The translations under genes and the position numbers were made by a program. From an uncultured Collinsella sp. (lineage in GTDB: Bacteria > Actinomycetota > Coriobacteriia > Coriobacteriales > Coriobacteriaceae), in NCBI GenBank assembly GCA_900550825.1, contig URTZ01000025.1:1-16097 (forward strand): a stretch of DNA of 16,097 nt. The letters run 5' to 3'. How positions within the stretch are numbered: the first letter of the stretch is position 1; each line of letters opens with the position of its first letter. A model generated the notes under the pieces. That model was not told where the DNA came from, made no database searches, and saw only the letters and a program-made list of their open reading frames with translations. Of this stretch, positions 6,198-13,368 are shown piece by piece.

Positions 6198-6298
6198 CGG
6201 CTTTACGAGCCACCCCATCTTGGCGTTCATTCGTCGCTCGCGTACCCAAGTACGCTTCGCTCCTCTTTCGCGCCAACCTGGGGCCCCTCGTAAAGCCG
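6198..6298. repeat. Long imperfect hairpin element between trpP and the ATPase gene
   Basis: CGGCTTTACGAG (6198-6209) is exactly complementary to CTCGTAAAGCCG (6287-6298). Moving inward, CCCC pairs with GGGG, TTGGCG (6220-6225) with CGCCAA (6271-6276), and GCGTAC (6240-6245) with GTACGC (6250-6255) around a CCAA loop. The 101-base element begins 6 bases after the trpP stop. It looks like an intergenic palindromic repeat of the REP/BIME kind. As RNA it could protect upstream trpP mRNA or reduce transcription into the ATPase and EcfT genes. Whether copies exist elsewhere in the genome cannot be seen here. Confidence 0.65.
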
Positions 6299-6317
6299 TC
6301 TCCGTGCTTCACCACCA

Positions 6318-6391
6318 AAGACCGTCCCAAACAATGAACTTTTTTGGGACGATCTTAAACAACTGGTCATTTAAGACTGTCCCCAATGACT
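6318..6391. repeat. Second hairpin/direct-repeat block with GTCCC motifs
   Basis: AAGACCGTCCCAAA (6318-6331) is complementary to TTTGGGACGATCTT (6343-6356) with one mismatch. A degenerate direct copy, AAGACTGTCCCCAATGACT, follows at 6373-6391. CTTAAA (6354-6359) and TTTAAG (6370-6375) form a further small inverted repeat. The GGGAC(A/G)xTCTT core resembles REP sequences spread by REP-associated tyrosine transposases in other bacteria; that link is inference. The block ends just before the ATPase RBS (6394-6399). Confidence 0.5.
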
Positions 6392-6404
6392 ATGAAAGGT
6401 ATCC

Positions 6405-8156
6405 ATGGAAACGATCATCAACGTCGACGATGTCTCGTTCTCCTATGGCACGCAGACCGAGCAGGCGCTCAGCCACATCTCGCTCAGCGTGAACAAGGGA
6501 GATTTCATCGGCATCATCGGGCCCTCGGGTGCCGGCAAGTCCACGCTTGCCGCCTGCCTGTCGGGTGCCGTGCCCCACCACTACACCGGCACGTTCTTTG
6601 GGTCCGTCATGGTCGACGGCCACGACACCTGCGAAGTCTCGCTCACCGACGTGTCGCAAATCGTCGGCAGTGTGCTGCAGGATATCGACACGCAGATGGT
6701 CGCTTCGGTCGTCGAGGACGAGATGCTCTTTGGCCTCGAGAACTTTGGCGTTCCCCACGACCAGATCGAGCAGCGCGTGAGCGAAACGCTCGAGACCGTC
6801 GGCATCAGCGACCTACGCGACCGCGAGATCGCCACCCTCTCGGGCGGACAGAAGCAAAAAGTGGCCATCGCCGCCATCCTCGCCATGCGTCCGCGCGTCT
6901 TGGTTCTCGACGAGCCCACCGCGGCACTCGACCCCGCCAGCTCCACGCTGGTTTTCGAGACCCTGCGTGAGGCCAACCGTGCACTCGGCATCACCATCGT
7001 CGTCGTTGAGCAAAAGGTCGCCCTGCTTTCGGAGTACTGCAACCGCGTGCTCGTGCTCAATCATGGCGAAATCGCGCTGCAGGGCGAGCCACACGAGGTC
7101 TTCGCGTATACCGACGAGCTCCGTGCCATCGGCGTCGACTGCCCTCGCGTCACGCGTATCTTCAATAGCCTCGAAACCGATGGCCTGGTAAGCGGCACCC
7201 CCTGCTTGGATGTCGATGAGGCCGAGCGCCTGATTTCGGGCATCGTCGACCCCGCACACGCGGCTATCGAAGCCCAGGCGCCCGCCGGTTCCCCGCATGC
7301 ACCGTCGTTGCGTCCTCATGCCAAGGACGCCGAACCCGTACTCACCTTCGACCATGTTGAGTTTGCCTATCCCAATGGCGGAGCCGCCGTACACGACCTT
7401 AGCCTGACGCTCTATCCTGGCGAGCTCGTGGGCATCGTCGGCCAAAACGGCGCCGGCAAGACCACGCTCACCAAACTGCTCACAGGCCTGCTTAAGCCCG
7501 CCTCGGGCAGCGTGCGCGTCACGGGACTGGATACCGCAGCCGTTCCCACGAGCCGAATCGCTCGCGAGGTCGCGACCCTCTTCCAAAACCCTGACCGTCA
7601 GATCTGCAAGGACACCGTGCTCGACGAGGTCGCCTTTGGCTTGGAGCTTGGCGGCATGGACCGTGCCGAGGCTCTGCGTCGTGCCCAACTCGTCATCGAC
7701 CGCTTTGGCTTGCCGGCCGACGAGGCGCCCTTCTCGCTCTCGCGCGGTCAGCGACAAATGGTGGCGCTTGCCTCCGTCGTAGTGGTTGAGCCCAAGATCG
7801 TCGTGCTCGACGAGCCCACGAGCGGCCTTGATTACCGCGAGTGCATGACCGTCATGGAAACGGTGCGCACCATGGCCGAGCGCGGTTGCGCCGTAATCAT
7901 GGTCTGCCACGATATGGAAGTCGTCTCGGATTTTGCCGAGCGCATTGTGGTAATGGCCGACGGTCGCATCCTCGACCGCGGCCGCACGCACGAGCTATTC
8001 TCGAACATCGATCTCATGCGGCGTGCCTACGTGGAGCCTCCCCAGGTTATTGAACTCTCGCGCCGTCTGGCATCTTCCGTCTCGCCCGCTTTTGCGCAGG
8101 TGAGCGAGGTCACCGATGTCGTTCGAATTACCAAGGAGATGGTCCACCGTGGTTAA
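6405..8156 (+). CDS. ECF transporter ATPase, two fused ABC domains (EcfA-EcfA')
   Basis: A 583-residue protein with two ABC ATPase domains. Domain 1: Walker A GPSGAGKST (39-47), Q-loop VLQDIDTQ (90-97), signature LSGGQ (145-149), Walker B VLVLDEPT. Domain 2 (from about 312): Walker A GQNGAGKTT (346-354), Q-loop LFQNPDRQ, signature LSRGQ (445-449), Walker B VVLDEPT, H-loop VCHD (H502). Domain 1 has Gln203 (VVEQK) where the H-loop histidine is expected, so the two ATP sites are unequal. The two domains power the ECF transporter at the cytoplasmic membrane face. RBS GAAAGG (6394-6399) lies 5 bases before the ATG. Its end overlaps the ecfT start by 8 bases, and trpP upstream is the likely dedicated S component. 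Confidence 0.92.
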   Translation: METIINVDDVSFSYGTQTEQALSHISLSVNKGDFIGIIGPSGAGKSTLAACLSGAVPHHYTGTFFGSVMVDGHDTCEVSLTDVSQIVGSVLQDIDTQMVASVVEDEMLFGLENFGVPHDQIEQRVSETLETVGISDLRDREIATLSGGQKQKVAIAAILAMRPRVLVLDEPTAALDPASSTLVFETLREANRALGITIVVVEQKVALLSEYCNRVLVLNHGEIALQGEPHEVFAYTDELRAIGVDCPRVTRIFNSLETDGLVSGTPCLDVDEAERLISGIVDPAHAAIEAQAPAGSPHAPSLRPHAKDAEPVLTFDHVEFAYPNGGAAVHDLSLTLYPGELVGIVGQNGAGKTTLTKLLTGLLKPASGSVRVTGLDTAAVPTSRIAREVATLFQNPDRQICKDTVLDEVAFGLELGGMDRAEALRRAQLVIDRFGLPADEAPFSLSRGQRQMVALASVVVVEPKIVVLDEPTSGLDYRECMTVMETVRTMAERGCAVIMVCHDMEVVSDFAERIVVMADGRILDRGRTHELFSNIDLMRRAYVEPPQVIELSRRLASSVSPAFAQVSEVTDVVRITKEMVHRG

Positions 8157-8895
8157 CGTCATCGACTACATGCCGGGCGATACGCTGCTGCATCGCCTGA
8201 ACCCCGTCGTCAAACTGGGCCTCGCCGCCGCCATCATCGTCGGCATCTTCTTGTCTGACACCTACGTAGCGCTGCTGGGCTTTTTGGCACTCACCCTTGC
8301 ACTGGGTGCCTATGCCGGCGTCGTCGATCGTCTGCTCTCGCTGCTCAAGTTGCTGATTCCGCTCGCGCTTATCATGCTGGTGCTCCAGCTAGCCTTTATG
8401 CGCGATGGCAACGTGGTGTGGGGCTTTATCACCGACACGGGCCTCATCACGGGATCGAAGGCCTGTCTGCGCCTGCTGGGCGTGGCGTTACCACTCATCC
8501 TCATGCTCATGGTGACCAAGCTCAACGACCTTGCCAACGCCTGCGTCGAGGTGCTGCACGTGCCGTATCGCTATGCCTTCACCTTTACCACGGCGCTGCG
8601 CTTCGTGCCGGTGTTTGGTCAGGAGATGAACGCCATCATGGAGGCGCAGACCGCACGCGGCGTCGAGTACGACACCAAGAACCCCATCAAGAAGCTCAAG
8701 CTCATGCTGCCACTGTGCGTGCCACTGCTCATCTCGAGCGTGGGCAAGACCGATGCCACAGCCTTGGCGGCAGAACAGCGCGGCTTCTATCTGCGTACGC
8801 GCGCCAGCTCGTACAAGCGCTACCCCATCAAGGGCCTGGACATCGCCGTGCTCATCGTCAGTATCGCCCTCATCGCCATCGGCTTCCTGTTCTAG
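8149..8895 (+). CDS. ecfT: ECF transporter transmembrane (T) component
   Basis: A 248-residue membrane protein of the EcfT (CbiQ-like) family. It carries both coupling motifs that contact the ATPases, AQTARG (residues 166-171) and AAEQRG (207-212), along with several hydrophobic helices and a C-terminal helix (IAVLIVSIALIAIGFLF). EcfT links the EcfA ATPases to the S component. The start is taken as GTG at 8149-8151 (VVNVIDYMPGD), because AAGGAG (8133-8138) lies 10 bases upstream and the protein then begins where relatives begin; the frame runs back to 8116. The 8-base overlap with the ATPase gene implies translational coupling. It is the last gene of the operon before a hairpin terminator. 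Confidence 0.9.
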   Translation: MVNVIDYMPGDTLLHRLNPVVKLGLAAAIIVGIFLSDTYVALLGFLALTLALGAYAGVVDRLLSLLKLLIPLALIMLVLQLAFMRDGNVVWGFITDTGLITGSKACLRLLGVALPLILMLMVTKLNDLANACVEVLHVPYRYAFTFTTALRFVPVFGQEMNAIMEAQTARGVEYDTKNPIKKLKLMLPLCVPLLISSVGKTDATALAAEQRGFYLRTRASSYKRYPIKGLDIAVLIVSIALIAIGFLF

Positions 8896-8924
8896 TTCAC
8901 CACCGACAGCAACCGCCCAACGCA

Positions 8925-8961
8925 AAAGGCCTCAGCTCGCACCAAACGAGCCGAGGCCTTT
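8925..8961. terminator. Bidirectional terminator between ecfT and the racemase gene
   Basis: AAAGGCCTC (8925-8933) pairs with GAGGCCTTT (8953-8961) and GCTCG (8935-8939) with CGAGC (8947-8951), with one A-C mismatch between them. It lies in the gap between two convergent genes. Read on the minus strand the stem is followed by TTTTGCG; on the plus strand by only TTTACTGTTT, so it is better as the racemase terminator. Confidence 0.75.
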
Positions 8962-9020
8962 ACTGTTTCACCAGATAAAACCTACCAAAATTAACCTGTT
9001 CCCTTTTGGCAGGTCGGAAG

Positions 9021-9767
9021 CTAGAGGCGGTAGGGGGCGCCGCTGCGGATGATGGATTCGCGCACCAGGACATCCATGGCGTCGAGGGTGATCTCGGGCA
9101 TCTCTCGGTACTTTTGCAGCACCGAGAGCTCGGTGCAGGCCAGAATGACGCGGTCGCAGCCGCTACGGGCGAACTCCCACATCACGCGGTCGAACTTATC
9201 CATATCGGGCTCACGCCCGGCCTTCACATCATCGTAGATAAGCGACATCACATCGTTCTGACGTTTCTCGCTGGGATAGACGACCTCAACACCCGCAGCC
9301 TTACATTCGCGGCCGTAGACGCCCGCGCCCACGGTTCCGTCGGTGCCCATGATGCCAATCTTGTGCACCGGCTCGGCCGGCATACTCAGGTTGGGGTCGA
9401 ACTCGCACTCCCCCATCACCGCACCAGCCAGAGCATAGCGCACCGACTCACGCGGCATGTGGATAATCGGCACTGTGGTAAACGACTGGATCTGGTCGTA
9501 GAAGTAGTGTGACGTGTTGCAGGGAATGGCAATGTGTGCACAGCCCAGCGACTCGAGTGCCTGGGCGCACTCTTTCATGGTCGCCAGCAGCTTAGCATGC
9601 TCGCCGGTCTTAATGGCCAACGTGCGGTCGGGCATGGTCGACTTGGAGAGTACCACCATGTCGATATGTTCCTGATCGCAGGCAGCAGCCGTATGACGCA
9701 CCACCTGGTCGTAGTAATACGACGTGGCCTCGGCGCCCATGCCGCCGATAACTCCCAGCTTTTCCAT
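9021..9767 (-). CDS. Aspartate/glutamate racemase family protein, probable aspartate racemase
   Basis: A 248-residue cofactor-independent racemase. The N-terminus KLGVIGGMGAEAT is the family signature and the two catalytic cysteines are visible: C83 in IPCNTSHYF and C211 in LACTELS. It should interconvert L- and D-aspartate in the cytoplasm. It lies directly downstream of a D-aspartate ligase-like gene on the same strand, which makes D-Asp supply for peptidoglycan cross-bridges the best explanation. The ATG at 9765-9767 has AAGGAGG (9773-9779) 5 bases upstream; the open frame extends 28 codons further through a hairpin region without homology to the family. The 84-base gap to the ligase gene holds a hairpin, a palindrome and a possible internal promoter. 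Confidence 0.88.
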   Translation of the reverse strand: MEKLGVIGGMGAEATSYYYDQVVRHTAAACDQEHIDMVVLSKSTMPDRTLAIKTGEHAKLLATMKECAQALESLGCAHIAIPCNTSHYFYDQIQSFTTVPIIHMPRESVRYALAGAVMGECEFDPNLSMPAEPVHKIGIMGTDGTVGAGVYGRECKAAGVEVVYPSEKRQNDVMSLIYDDVKAGREPDMDKFDRVMWEFARSGCDRVILACTELSVLQKYREMPEITLDAMDVLVRESIIRSGAPYRL

Positions 9768-9789
9768 CGCCGCCTCCTTGGTGACGCTT

Positions 9790-9842
9790 GCGCAATTGCG
9801 CGTATCATACCCGCGCCCGCCCGATGTAAACCGGACGGGCGC
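9790..9842 (-). promoter_or_regulatory. Hairpin, possible promoter and palindrome between ligase and racemase genes
   Basis: Arms 9832-9842 and 9813-9823 form an 11-bp GC-rich hairpin (one G-U pair in the minus transcript), starting 9 bases after the ligase stop. On the minus strand TTTACA (9825-9830) and TATGAT (9804-9809) could be -35 and -10 elements, though their 15-base spacer is short. Next comes the perfect 12-bp palindrome GCGCAATTGCGC (9790-9801). No U-tract follows the hairpin. Together they suggest separate control of the racemase gene. Confidence 0.35.
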
Positions 9843-9851
9843 CGCGCTCAT

Positions 9852-11108
9852 CTACTTGTAATACGTCTTGAACAGCTTAAAGTGGCGCAGCTTGGTGTGC
9901 CACATGCGCAGCCAGCGGTTAAAGACAAAGTCGCCCTTCATAAACGAAGGGTCGGCGCCCTTGCCTTCCTTGTCCAGGCGATGCACCTTAGCGCGCAGCT
10001 CGGGATCCTTGACGTACTTGTCGACGACGCCCATGGGGACGACCATCCACAGGGCCTCGTCCTGAGCCGTCACAAACTCCGGCTCAAACGGACGGTTGAA
10101 CACATACTCGTCCACCACATACTTGGCAACGTTAAAGCCGCTGTTGGTAACGTAGTAGTTGCTGCGGCCCTGGCGCGTGTTGAAATCGAAGAACTTAAAC
10201 GAGCCGTCGCGCTCGTCGTACTTTACGTCAAAGTTGGAATAGCCCACAAAGTGAAGGTCCTCGAGCAACTTGCGCACGCCGCCCATGAGCTCGTCATTGG
10301 GCTCGGTGATGATACAGGCGTGGTTGCCGACACCGTGAGGCTGATGCTCCTCGAGCAGCACATGGCCCAGGCACATCATGCGCACCTTGCCGTTGCGGTC
10401 GGAATAGCTGGTGAGCACGCGCATGTACTCGTCGTTGCCGGGCACGCGATCCTGCAAGATCAGATCGTCGGTGTAGCCGCTGGCATACGAATCGCGAATG
10501 ACCTGTTCCAGCTCGGCGCGGTCGGCAATCTCATAGGCCTTCTTCTGGCCCTCGAACTCGTGCTGCCACCACATGATGCCGTCAGAAGGCTTCAGAATCA
10601 TCGGGTAGGGAAAATCGATCTGGTCGAGCACCTCGGCAGGTGCCTCGCCTTGGTCGTTCAGCATCGCCATGGTGAAGGTAAAGGTATGCGGATAAGGCAC
10701 GCCATGCTTCTCGCACAGCTCGTAGAAGATCTCCTTCTTCTGGCACTGCTCGAGCATGCTGTAGGGCGCGTAGGGAGCGACGATGTTATCCGCCAACTCA
10801 TGGGCATCCTTGGCCTGAGCCACGAGGGCAACGTAGTTGTCGCCACAGCCCACAAGGACAATCGTCTTGTCGGCATGCGCTTGGGCAATGCCGTTGACGG
10901 TTTTGAGCATCACGGGCATGGTGTCGATATCCACGTTGGGCGTGTAGTCGATAATCTGGCTGCGGTACGCGGGACCCGTCTGGTACTTGCCAAAGACCAG
11001 ACTCTTGACCTGGTACTCCTCATAGAAGGCGCGCGCCACCGAATAGGCGTTGATGTCGCCACCGAGCAGCACGGGAATGAACTCGCGCTCTGTAAATTGC
11101 AATGCCAT
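9852..11108 (-). CDS. ATP-grasp ligase, probable D-aspartate ligase for the peptidoglycan cross-bridge
   Basis: A 418-residue ATP-grasp carboxylate-amine ligase. The N-terminus EFIPVLLGGDINAYSVARAFYEEY resembles the Enterococcus faecium D-aspartate ligase (Aslfm). ATP-grasp features include YPMILKPSDG (nucleotide-binding lysine), LILQDRVPGND, and the magnesium-binding FFDFNTRQGRSNYY near residue 310. Aslfm attaches D-Asp to the side chain of the diamino acid in the peptidoglycan precursor, using ATP. The following aspartate racemase gene would provide D-Asp. The ATG at 11106-11108 has AGGAAG (11114-11119) 5 bases upstream. The acceptor (lysine or ornithine) cannot be told from the sequence. 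Other carboxylate-amine ligases remain possible, but the neighbour argues for D-Asp. Confidence 0.83.
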   Translation of the reverse strand: MALQFTEREFIPVLLGGDINAYSVARAFYEEYQVKSLVFGKYQTGPAYRSQIIDYTPNVDIDTMPVMLKTVNGIAQAHADKTIVLVGCGDNYVALVAQAKDAHELADNIVAPYAPYSMLEQCQKKEIFYELCEKHGVPYPHTFTFTMAMLNDQGEAPAEVLDQIDFPYPMILKPSDGIMWWQHEFEGQKKAYEIADRAELEQVIRDSYASGYTDDLILQDRVPGNDEYMRVLTSYSDRNGKVRMMCLGHVLLEEHQPHGVGNHACIITEPNDELMGGVRKLLEDLHFVGYSNFDVKYDERDGSFKFFDFNTRQGRSNYYVTNSGFNVAKYVVDEYVFNRPFEPEFVTAQDEALWMVVPMGVVDKYVKDPELRAKVHRLDKEGKGADPSFMKGDFVFNRWLRMWHTKLRHFKLFKTYYK

Positions 11109-11164
11109 GGAAACTTCCTATCATGAACTGCCCACACAACGGGCGGTCTTTGCGCAACTGATTT

Positions 11165-11170
11165 ATTCTA
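11165..11170 (-). promoter_or_regulatory. Candidate -10 element for the ligase-racemase operon
   Basis: The minus strand reads TAGAAT here, 56 bases before the ligase start codon, in an AT-rich patch (TAGAATAAAT) of an otherwise GC-rich gap. No -35 hexamer is convincing. Confidence 0.25.
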
Positions 11171-11260
11171 GCGTGCCAAGCCGCCGGCGCCCAAAGCTCC
11201 ACCGTATCTATGGCAATCGACGCAATCGTCCAGCACGAAGGCGGCGCTCACCGTTGTATG

Positions 11261-11292
11261 ACAATGGGCAATGAACCTACCATTGTTGTAGG
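11261..11292 (+). promoter_or_regulatory. Nested inverted repeats upstream of the MOSC gene
   Basis: ACAATGG (11261-11267) and CCATTGT (11280-11286) form a perfect inverted repeat, overlapped by CCTAC (11276-11280) and GTAGG (11288-11292). They lie 37-68 bases before the MOSC start codon in the 220-base divergent gap. They may be an operator or alternative RNA hairpins; nothing else in the gap is recognisable. Confidence 0.28.
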
Positions 11293-11328
11293 ATTCAACA
11301 TGTTGCCCGCCCCGTCGAAAGGTGCACC

Positions 11329-11961
11329 GTGCCCCAGGCTCATCCGATCAACAACCCCATCATTGACGCCGCCAAGCGCGAACTTGCGGATCGTGCCCGG
11401 ACGGCAGCTCCCCTACGCACCGCAAACGATGCTTACAACGGACCTGCTCGTATCGTCTCAATCAACACGTCGGAGCACAAAGGCACTCGCAAGTCGCCCG
11501 TCGCCGATGGACGCGACACCGTCATCGAGCAATTTGGCCTCGCTACCGATGCGCACGCCGGACATTGGCACCGCCAGGTCTCTTTTTTAGCCGCGGAGTC
11601 CATCCAGACGGCGCAGGCACGCGGGCTCGACGTACACGAGGGTGACTTTGGAGAGAACTTCACAACCCGGGGCATCAACCTGCTCTCGCTCCCCTTGGGC
11701 ACGCAGCTCAAGCTTGGCAGCGAGGTGCTTGTCGAAATCAGTCAGATCGGCAAGGTCTGCCACACACGCTGTGCCATCTACTATCTAGCCGGCGACTGCA
11801 TCTTTCCCCACGAGGGCGTTTTCGGCGTGGTACTAAAGGGCGGAGAGGTCCATATCGGCGACGATATCCAGGTAGTCAAACTCGGCGACGGCACCTGTTC
11901 GTTCACCCCCGCCGAGGCGCTCGAAGAGATTGAGCAGGCTCGCCAGGAGGGCACGCTGTAG
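11329..11961 (+). CDS. MOSC domain-containing protein
   Basis: A 210-residue stand-alone MOSC (molybdenum cofactor sulfurase C-terminal) domain protein. Family features include GLATDAHAGHWHRQVS, EGDFGENF, LPLGTQLKLG and GKVCHTRCAI with two cysteines (C144, C148); the ending HIGDDIQVV is also typical. MOSC proteins are thought to carry or transfer sulfur, or to handle molybdopterin-linked groups. No molybdenum-cofactor genes are in the window, so the partner is unknown. The start is GTG at 11329, with GAAAGGTG (11317-11324) just upstream. The first 35 residues are a weakly conserved extension. It is divergent from the D-aspartate ligase and appears to be a single-gene unit. Confidence 0.85.
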   Translation: MPQAHPINNPIIDAAKRELADRARTAAPLRTANDAYNGPARIVSINTSEHKGTRKSPVADGRDTVIEQFGLATDAHAGHWHRQVSFLAAESIQTAQARGLDVHEGDFGENFTTRGINLLSLPLGTQLKLGSEVLVEISQIGKVCHTRCAIYYLAGDCIFPHEGVFGVVLKGGEVHIGDDIQVVKLGDGTCSFTPAEALEEIEQARQEGTL

Positions 11962-12028
11962 TTGTAAAACCCCACGTTGAGATAGCTTTTACAGCCCCAA
12001 ACCCCTCTTAAACAGGCCCCCGTAACGT

Positions 12029-12134
12029 TAAAGTTGAACTCTATGGTTTCTCAACAATTCATCATAACTGCAGGTCAAAGCCAAAGCCTCAAGTTCAACT
12101 TGACCCTTTGGAACCTTTAAGGTTCAAGTTGAGG
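12029..12134. promoter_or_regulatory. Cluster of TCAAGTT-type repeats upstream of the wall hydrolase gene
   Basis: A perfect 15-base palindrome TCAAGTTCAACTTGA lies at 12089-12103. A related AAAGTTGAACT lies at 12030-12040 and GGTTCAAGTTGAGG at 12121-12134. The last copy abuts the candidate -10 element at 12148-12153. Three copies in 106 bases before one gene look like operator sites of one regulator. They fill most of the 234-base gap 11962-12195. Confidence 0.45.
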
Positions 12135-12147
12135 TCGAAAGCAGTAG

Positions 12148-12153
12148 TAGAAT
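12148..12153 (+). promoter_or_regulatory. Candidate -10 element for the wall hydrolase gene
   Basis: TAGAAT lies 42 bases before the start codon and 13 bases after the last TCAAGTT-type repeat. A standard -35 is not evident: TTCAAG (12123-12128) has a 19-base spacer and lies inside that repeat. Confidence 0.28.
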
Positions 12154-12195
12154 ACCGTTCGAACCATAACCTACGATTGATTGCAGAGGGACTGG

Positions 12196-13329
12196 ATGCA
12201 GCATTCGAATCATCGCACCGCAGCGCTCATTGCGTCGAAGCCGGCTCGTATCATCACGAGCGCCGCGCTCGCCGTTGCGCTGACGGCCACGCCGATGCTC
12301 TCCCCCGTTGCGGCGTATGCCGCCTCGCAGGCAACGCAGGACCAGCTTTCCGCAGCCCAGCAGAAGATCGAAGCCGCCACGAGCGCCTACAACGACGCCC
12401 GCACCAAACTCGATGACCTGCAAAAGCAGATTGACTCCAATGAGGCGAGCATCGAGGAAATCGAGGCTAAGCTTCCCGAGCAGCAGGCCAAGGCAAGCTC
12501 CGCCATGCGCGATCTGTACAAGTATCAGAAGGGCACCAATCCCATCGTGAGCTTCCTGGTCAACGCGCAGAGCCTGGGTGAGTTCATCACGACCTGCAAA
12601 TACACCAACCAGATCACGAGCTCGAGCGTCGACGAGATCGAAGAGCTCAATAACATGCAAACCGAACTCGAGCAGAACAAGGCCGAGCTCCAGCAAGCCA
12701 AGTCTCAGCTTGAGGCAGAGCAGAAAAACGCCGAGGATGCGCTGGCGCAGGCCCAGCAGCTCCGCAGCGAGGCACAGGCAAAAGCAGAGCAGGAAAATGC
12801 CGCCGAGCTTGCCAAGCTTGAGGCCGATAAGGCCGCTGCCGCCGAGAAGCTCTCGGGCGAGGGCGTAAGCGGCAGCAATTCCAGCAGCCAGGCCACCAAC
12901 ACCAACACCACCATCGACACCACGGTGAACAACGCCAATACCGGTAGCTCCGATTACGATTCGTTCATTAATGAGTGGACGAGCCGCATCGACAATTATC
13001 TCGCCGGCTCCCCCATGGCAGGCCAGGGCTACAACTTTGCCGTCGCCGCTTGGAATACCGGTGTCGACCCCCGTTGGTCCCCCGCCATCGCCTGCATCGA
13101 GAGCACAAAGGGTGCTTATTGCGCCAATTCTTATAACGCCTGGGGCTGGAGTGCACGTGGCGGCGGTTGGCGCAGCTTTGGCAGCTGGAGCGAGGGCATC
13201 TCCGCTCACGTTGCCTATCTGGGCGCCAACTACGGCTCCACCCTTACCCCGGCTGCGGCCAAAAAGTACTGCCCGCCCACGTGGCAGGACTGGTACAACA
13301 AAGTCGCCGCTCAGATGAACCGCATCTAA
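12196..13329 (+). CDS. Secreted coiled-coil protein with C-terminal lysozyme-like domain
   Basis: A 377-residue exported protein. An N-terminal signal peptide (ALAVALTATPMLSPVAAYA) is probably cleaved after A42. Residues about 47-225 form a long Ala/Glu/Lys/Gln-rich coiled coil like that of PcsB-type wall hydrolases. A Ser/Thr/Asn linker (about 226-255) leads to a C-terminal domain with ACIESTKG (E302) and NSYNAWGW, the pattern of lysozyme/lytic transglycosylase folds in which the Glu is catalytic. It probably cleaves peptidoglycan glycan strands during growth or division. GAGGGA (12186-12191) precedes the ATG at 12196; a TTG at 12181 is the alternative. It stands alone, with repeats upstream and a strong terminator downstream. 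A structural role without activity cannot be excluded. Confidence 0.85.
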   Translation: MQHSNHRTAALIASKPARIITSAALAVALTATPMLSPVAAYAASQATQDQLSAAQQKIEAATSAYNDARTKLDDLQKQIDSNEASIEEIEAKLPEQQAKASSAMRDLYKYQKGTNPIVSFLVNAQSLGEFITTCKYTNQITSSSVDEIEELNNMQTELEQNKAELQQAKSQLEAEQKNAEDALAQAQQLRSEAQAKAEQENAAELAKLEADKAAAAEKLSGEGVSGSNSSSQATNTNTTIDTTVNNANTGSSDYDSFINEWTSRIDNYLAGSPMAGQGYNFAVAAWNTGVDPRWSPAIACIESTKGAYCANSYNAWGWSARGGGWRSFGSWSEGISAHVAYLGANYGSTLTPAAAKKYCPPTWQDWYNKVAAQMNRI

Positions 13330-13339
13330 GTGCAACTGC

Positions 13340-13368
13340 AAAGGGCCCCAACGGGGCCCTTTTCTTTT
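13340..13368. terminator. Strong bidirectional terminator between convergent genes
   Basis: AAAGGGCCCC (13340-13349) and GGGGCCCTTT (13353-13362) form a perfect 10-bp stem with an AAC loop, followed on the plus strand by TCTTTT. It starts 11 bases after the hydrolase stop and sits right beyond the kinase stop codon on the other strand. Confidence 0.88.

Noticed and set aside
6386..6970. Open frame starting just upstream of the ATPase gene
   Set aside because: Arg/His/Ala-rich shifted frame; the GAAAGG RBS is correctly placed for the ATG at 6405.
6813..7991. Long minus-strand open frame opposite the ECF ATPase gene
   Set aside because: Shadow of codon bias; the plus frame holds two complete ABC domains.
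9534..11126. A 530-codon plus-strand open frame opposite the D-aspartate ligase and racemase genes
   Set aside because: Translation is His/Leu/Val-rich without family features; the minus strand encodes clear ATP-grasp and racemase motifs.
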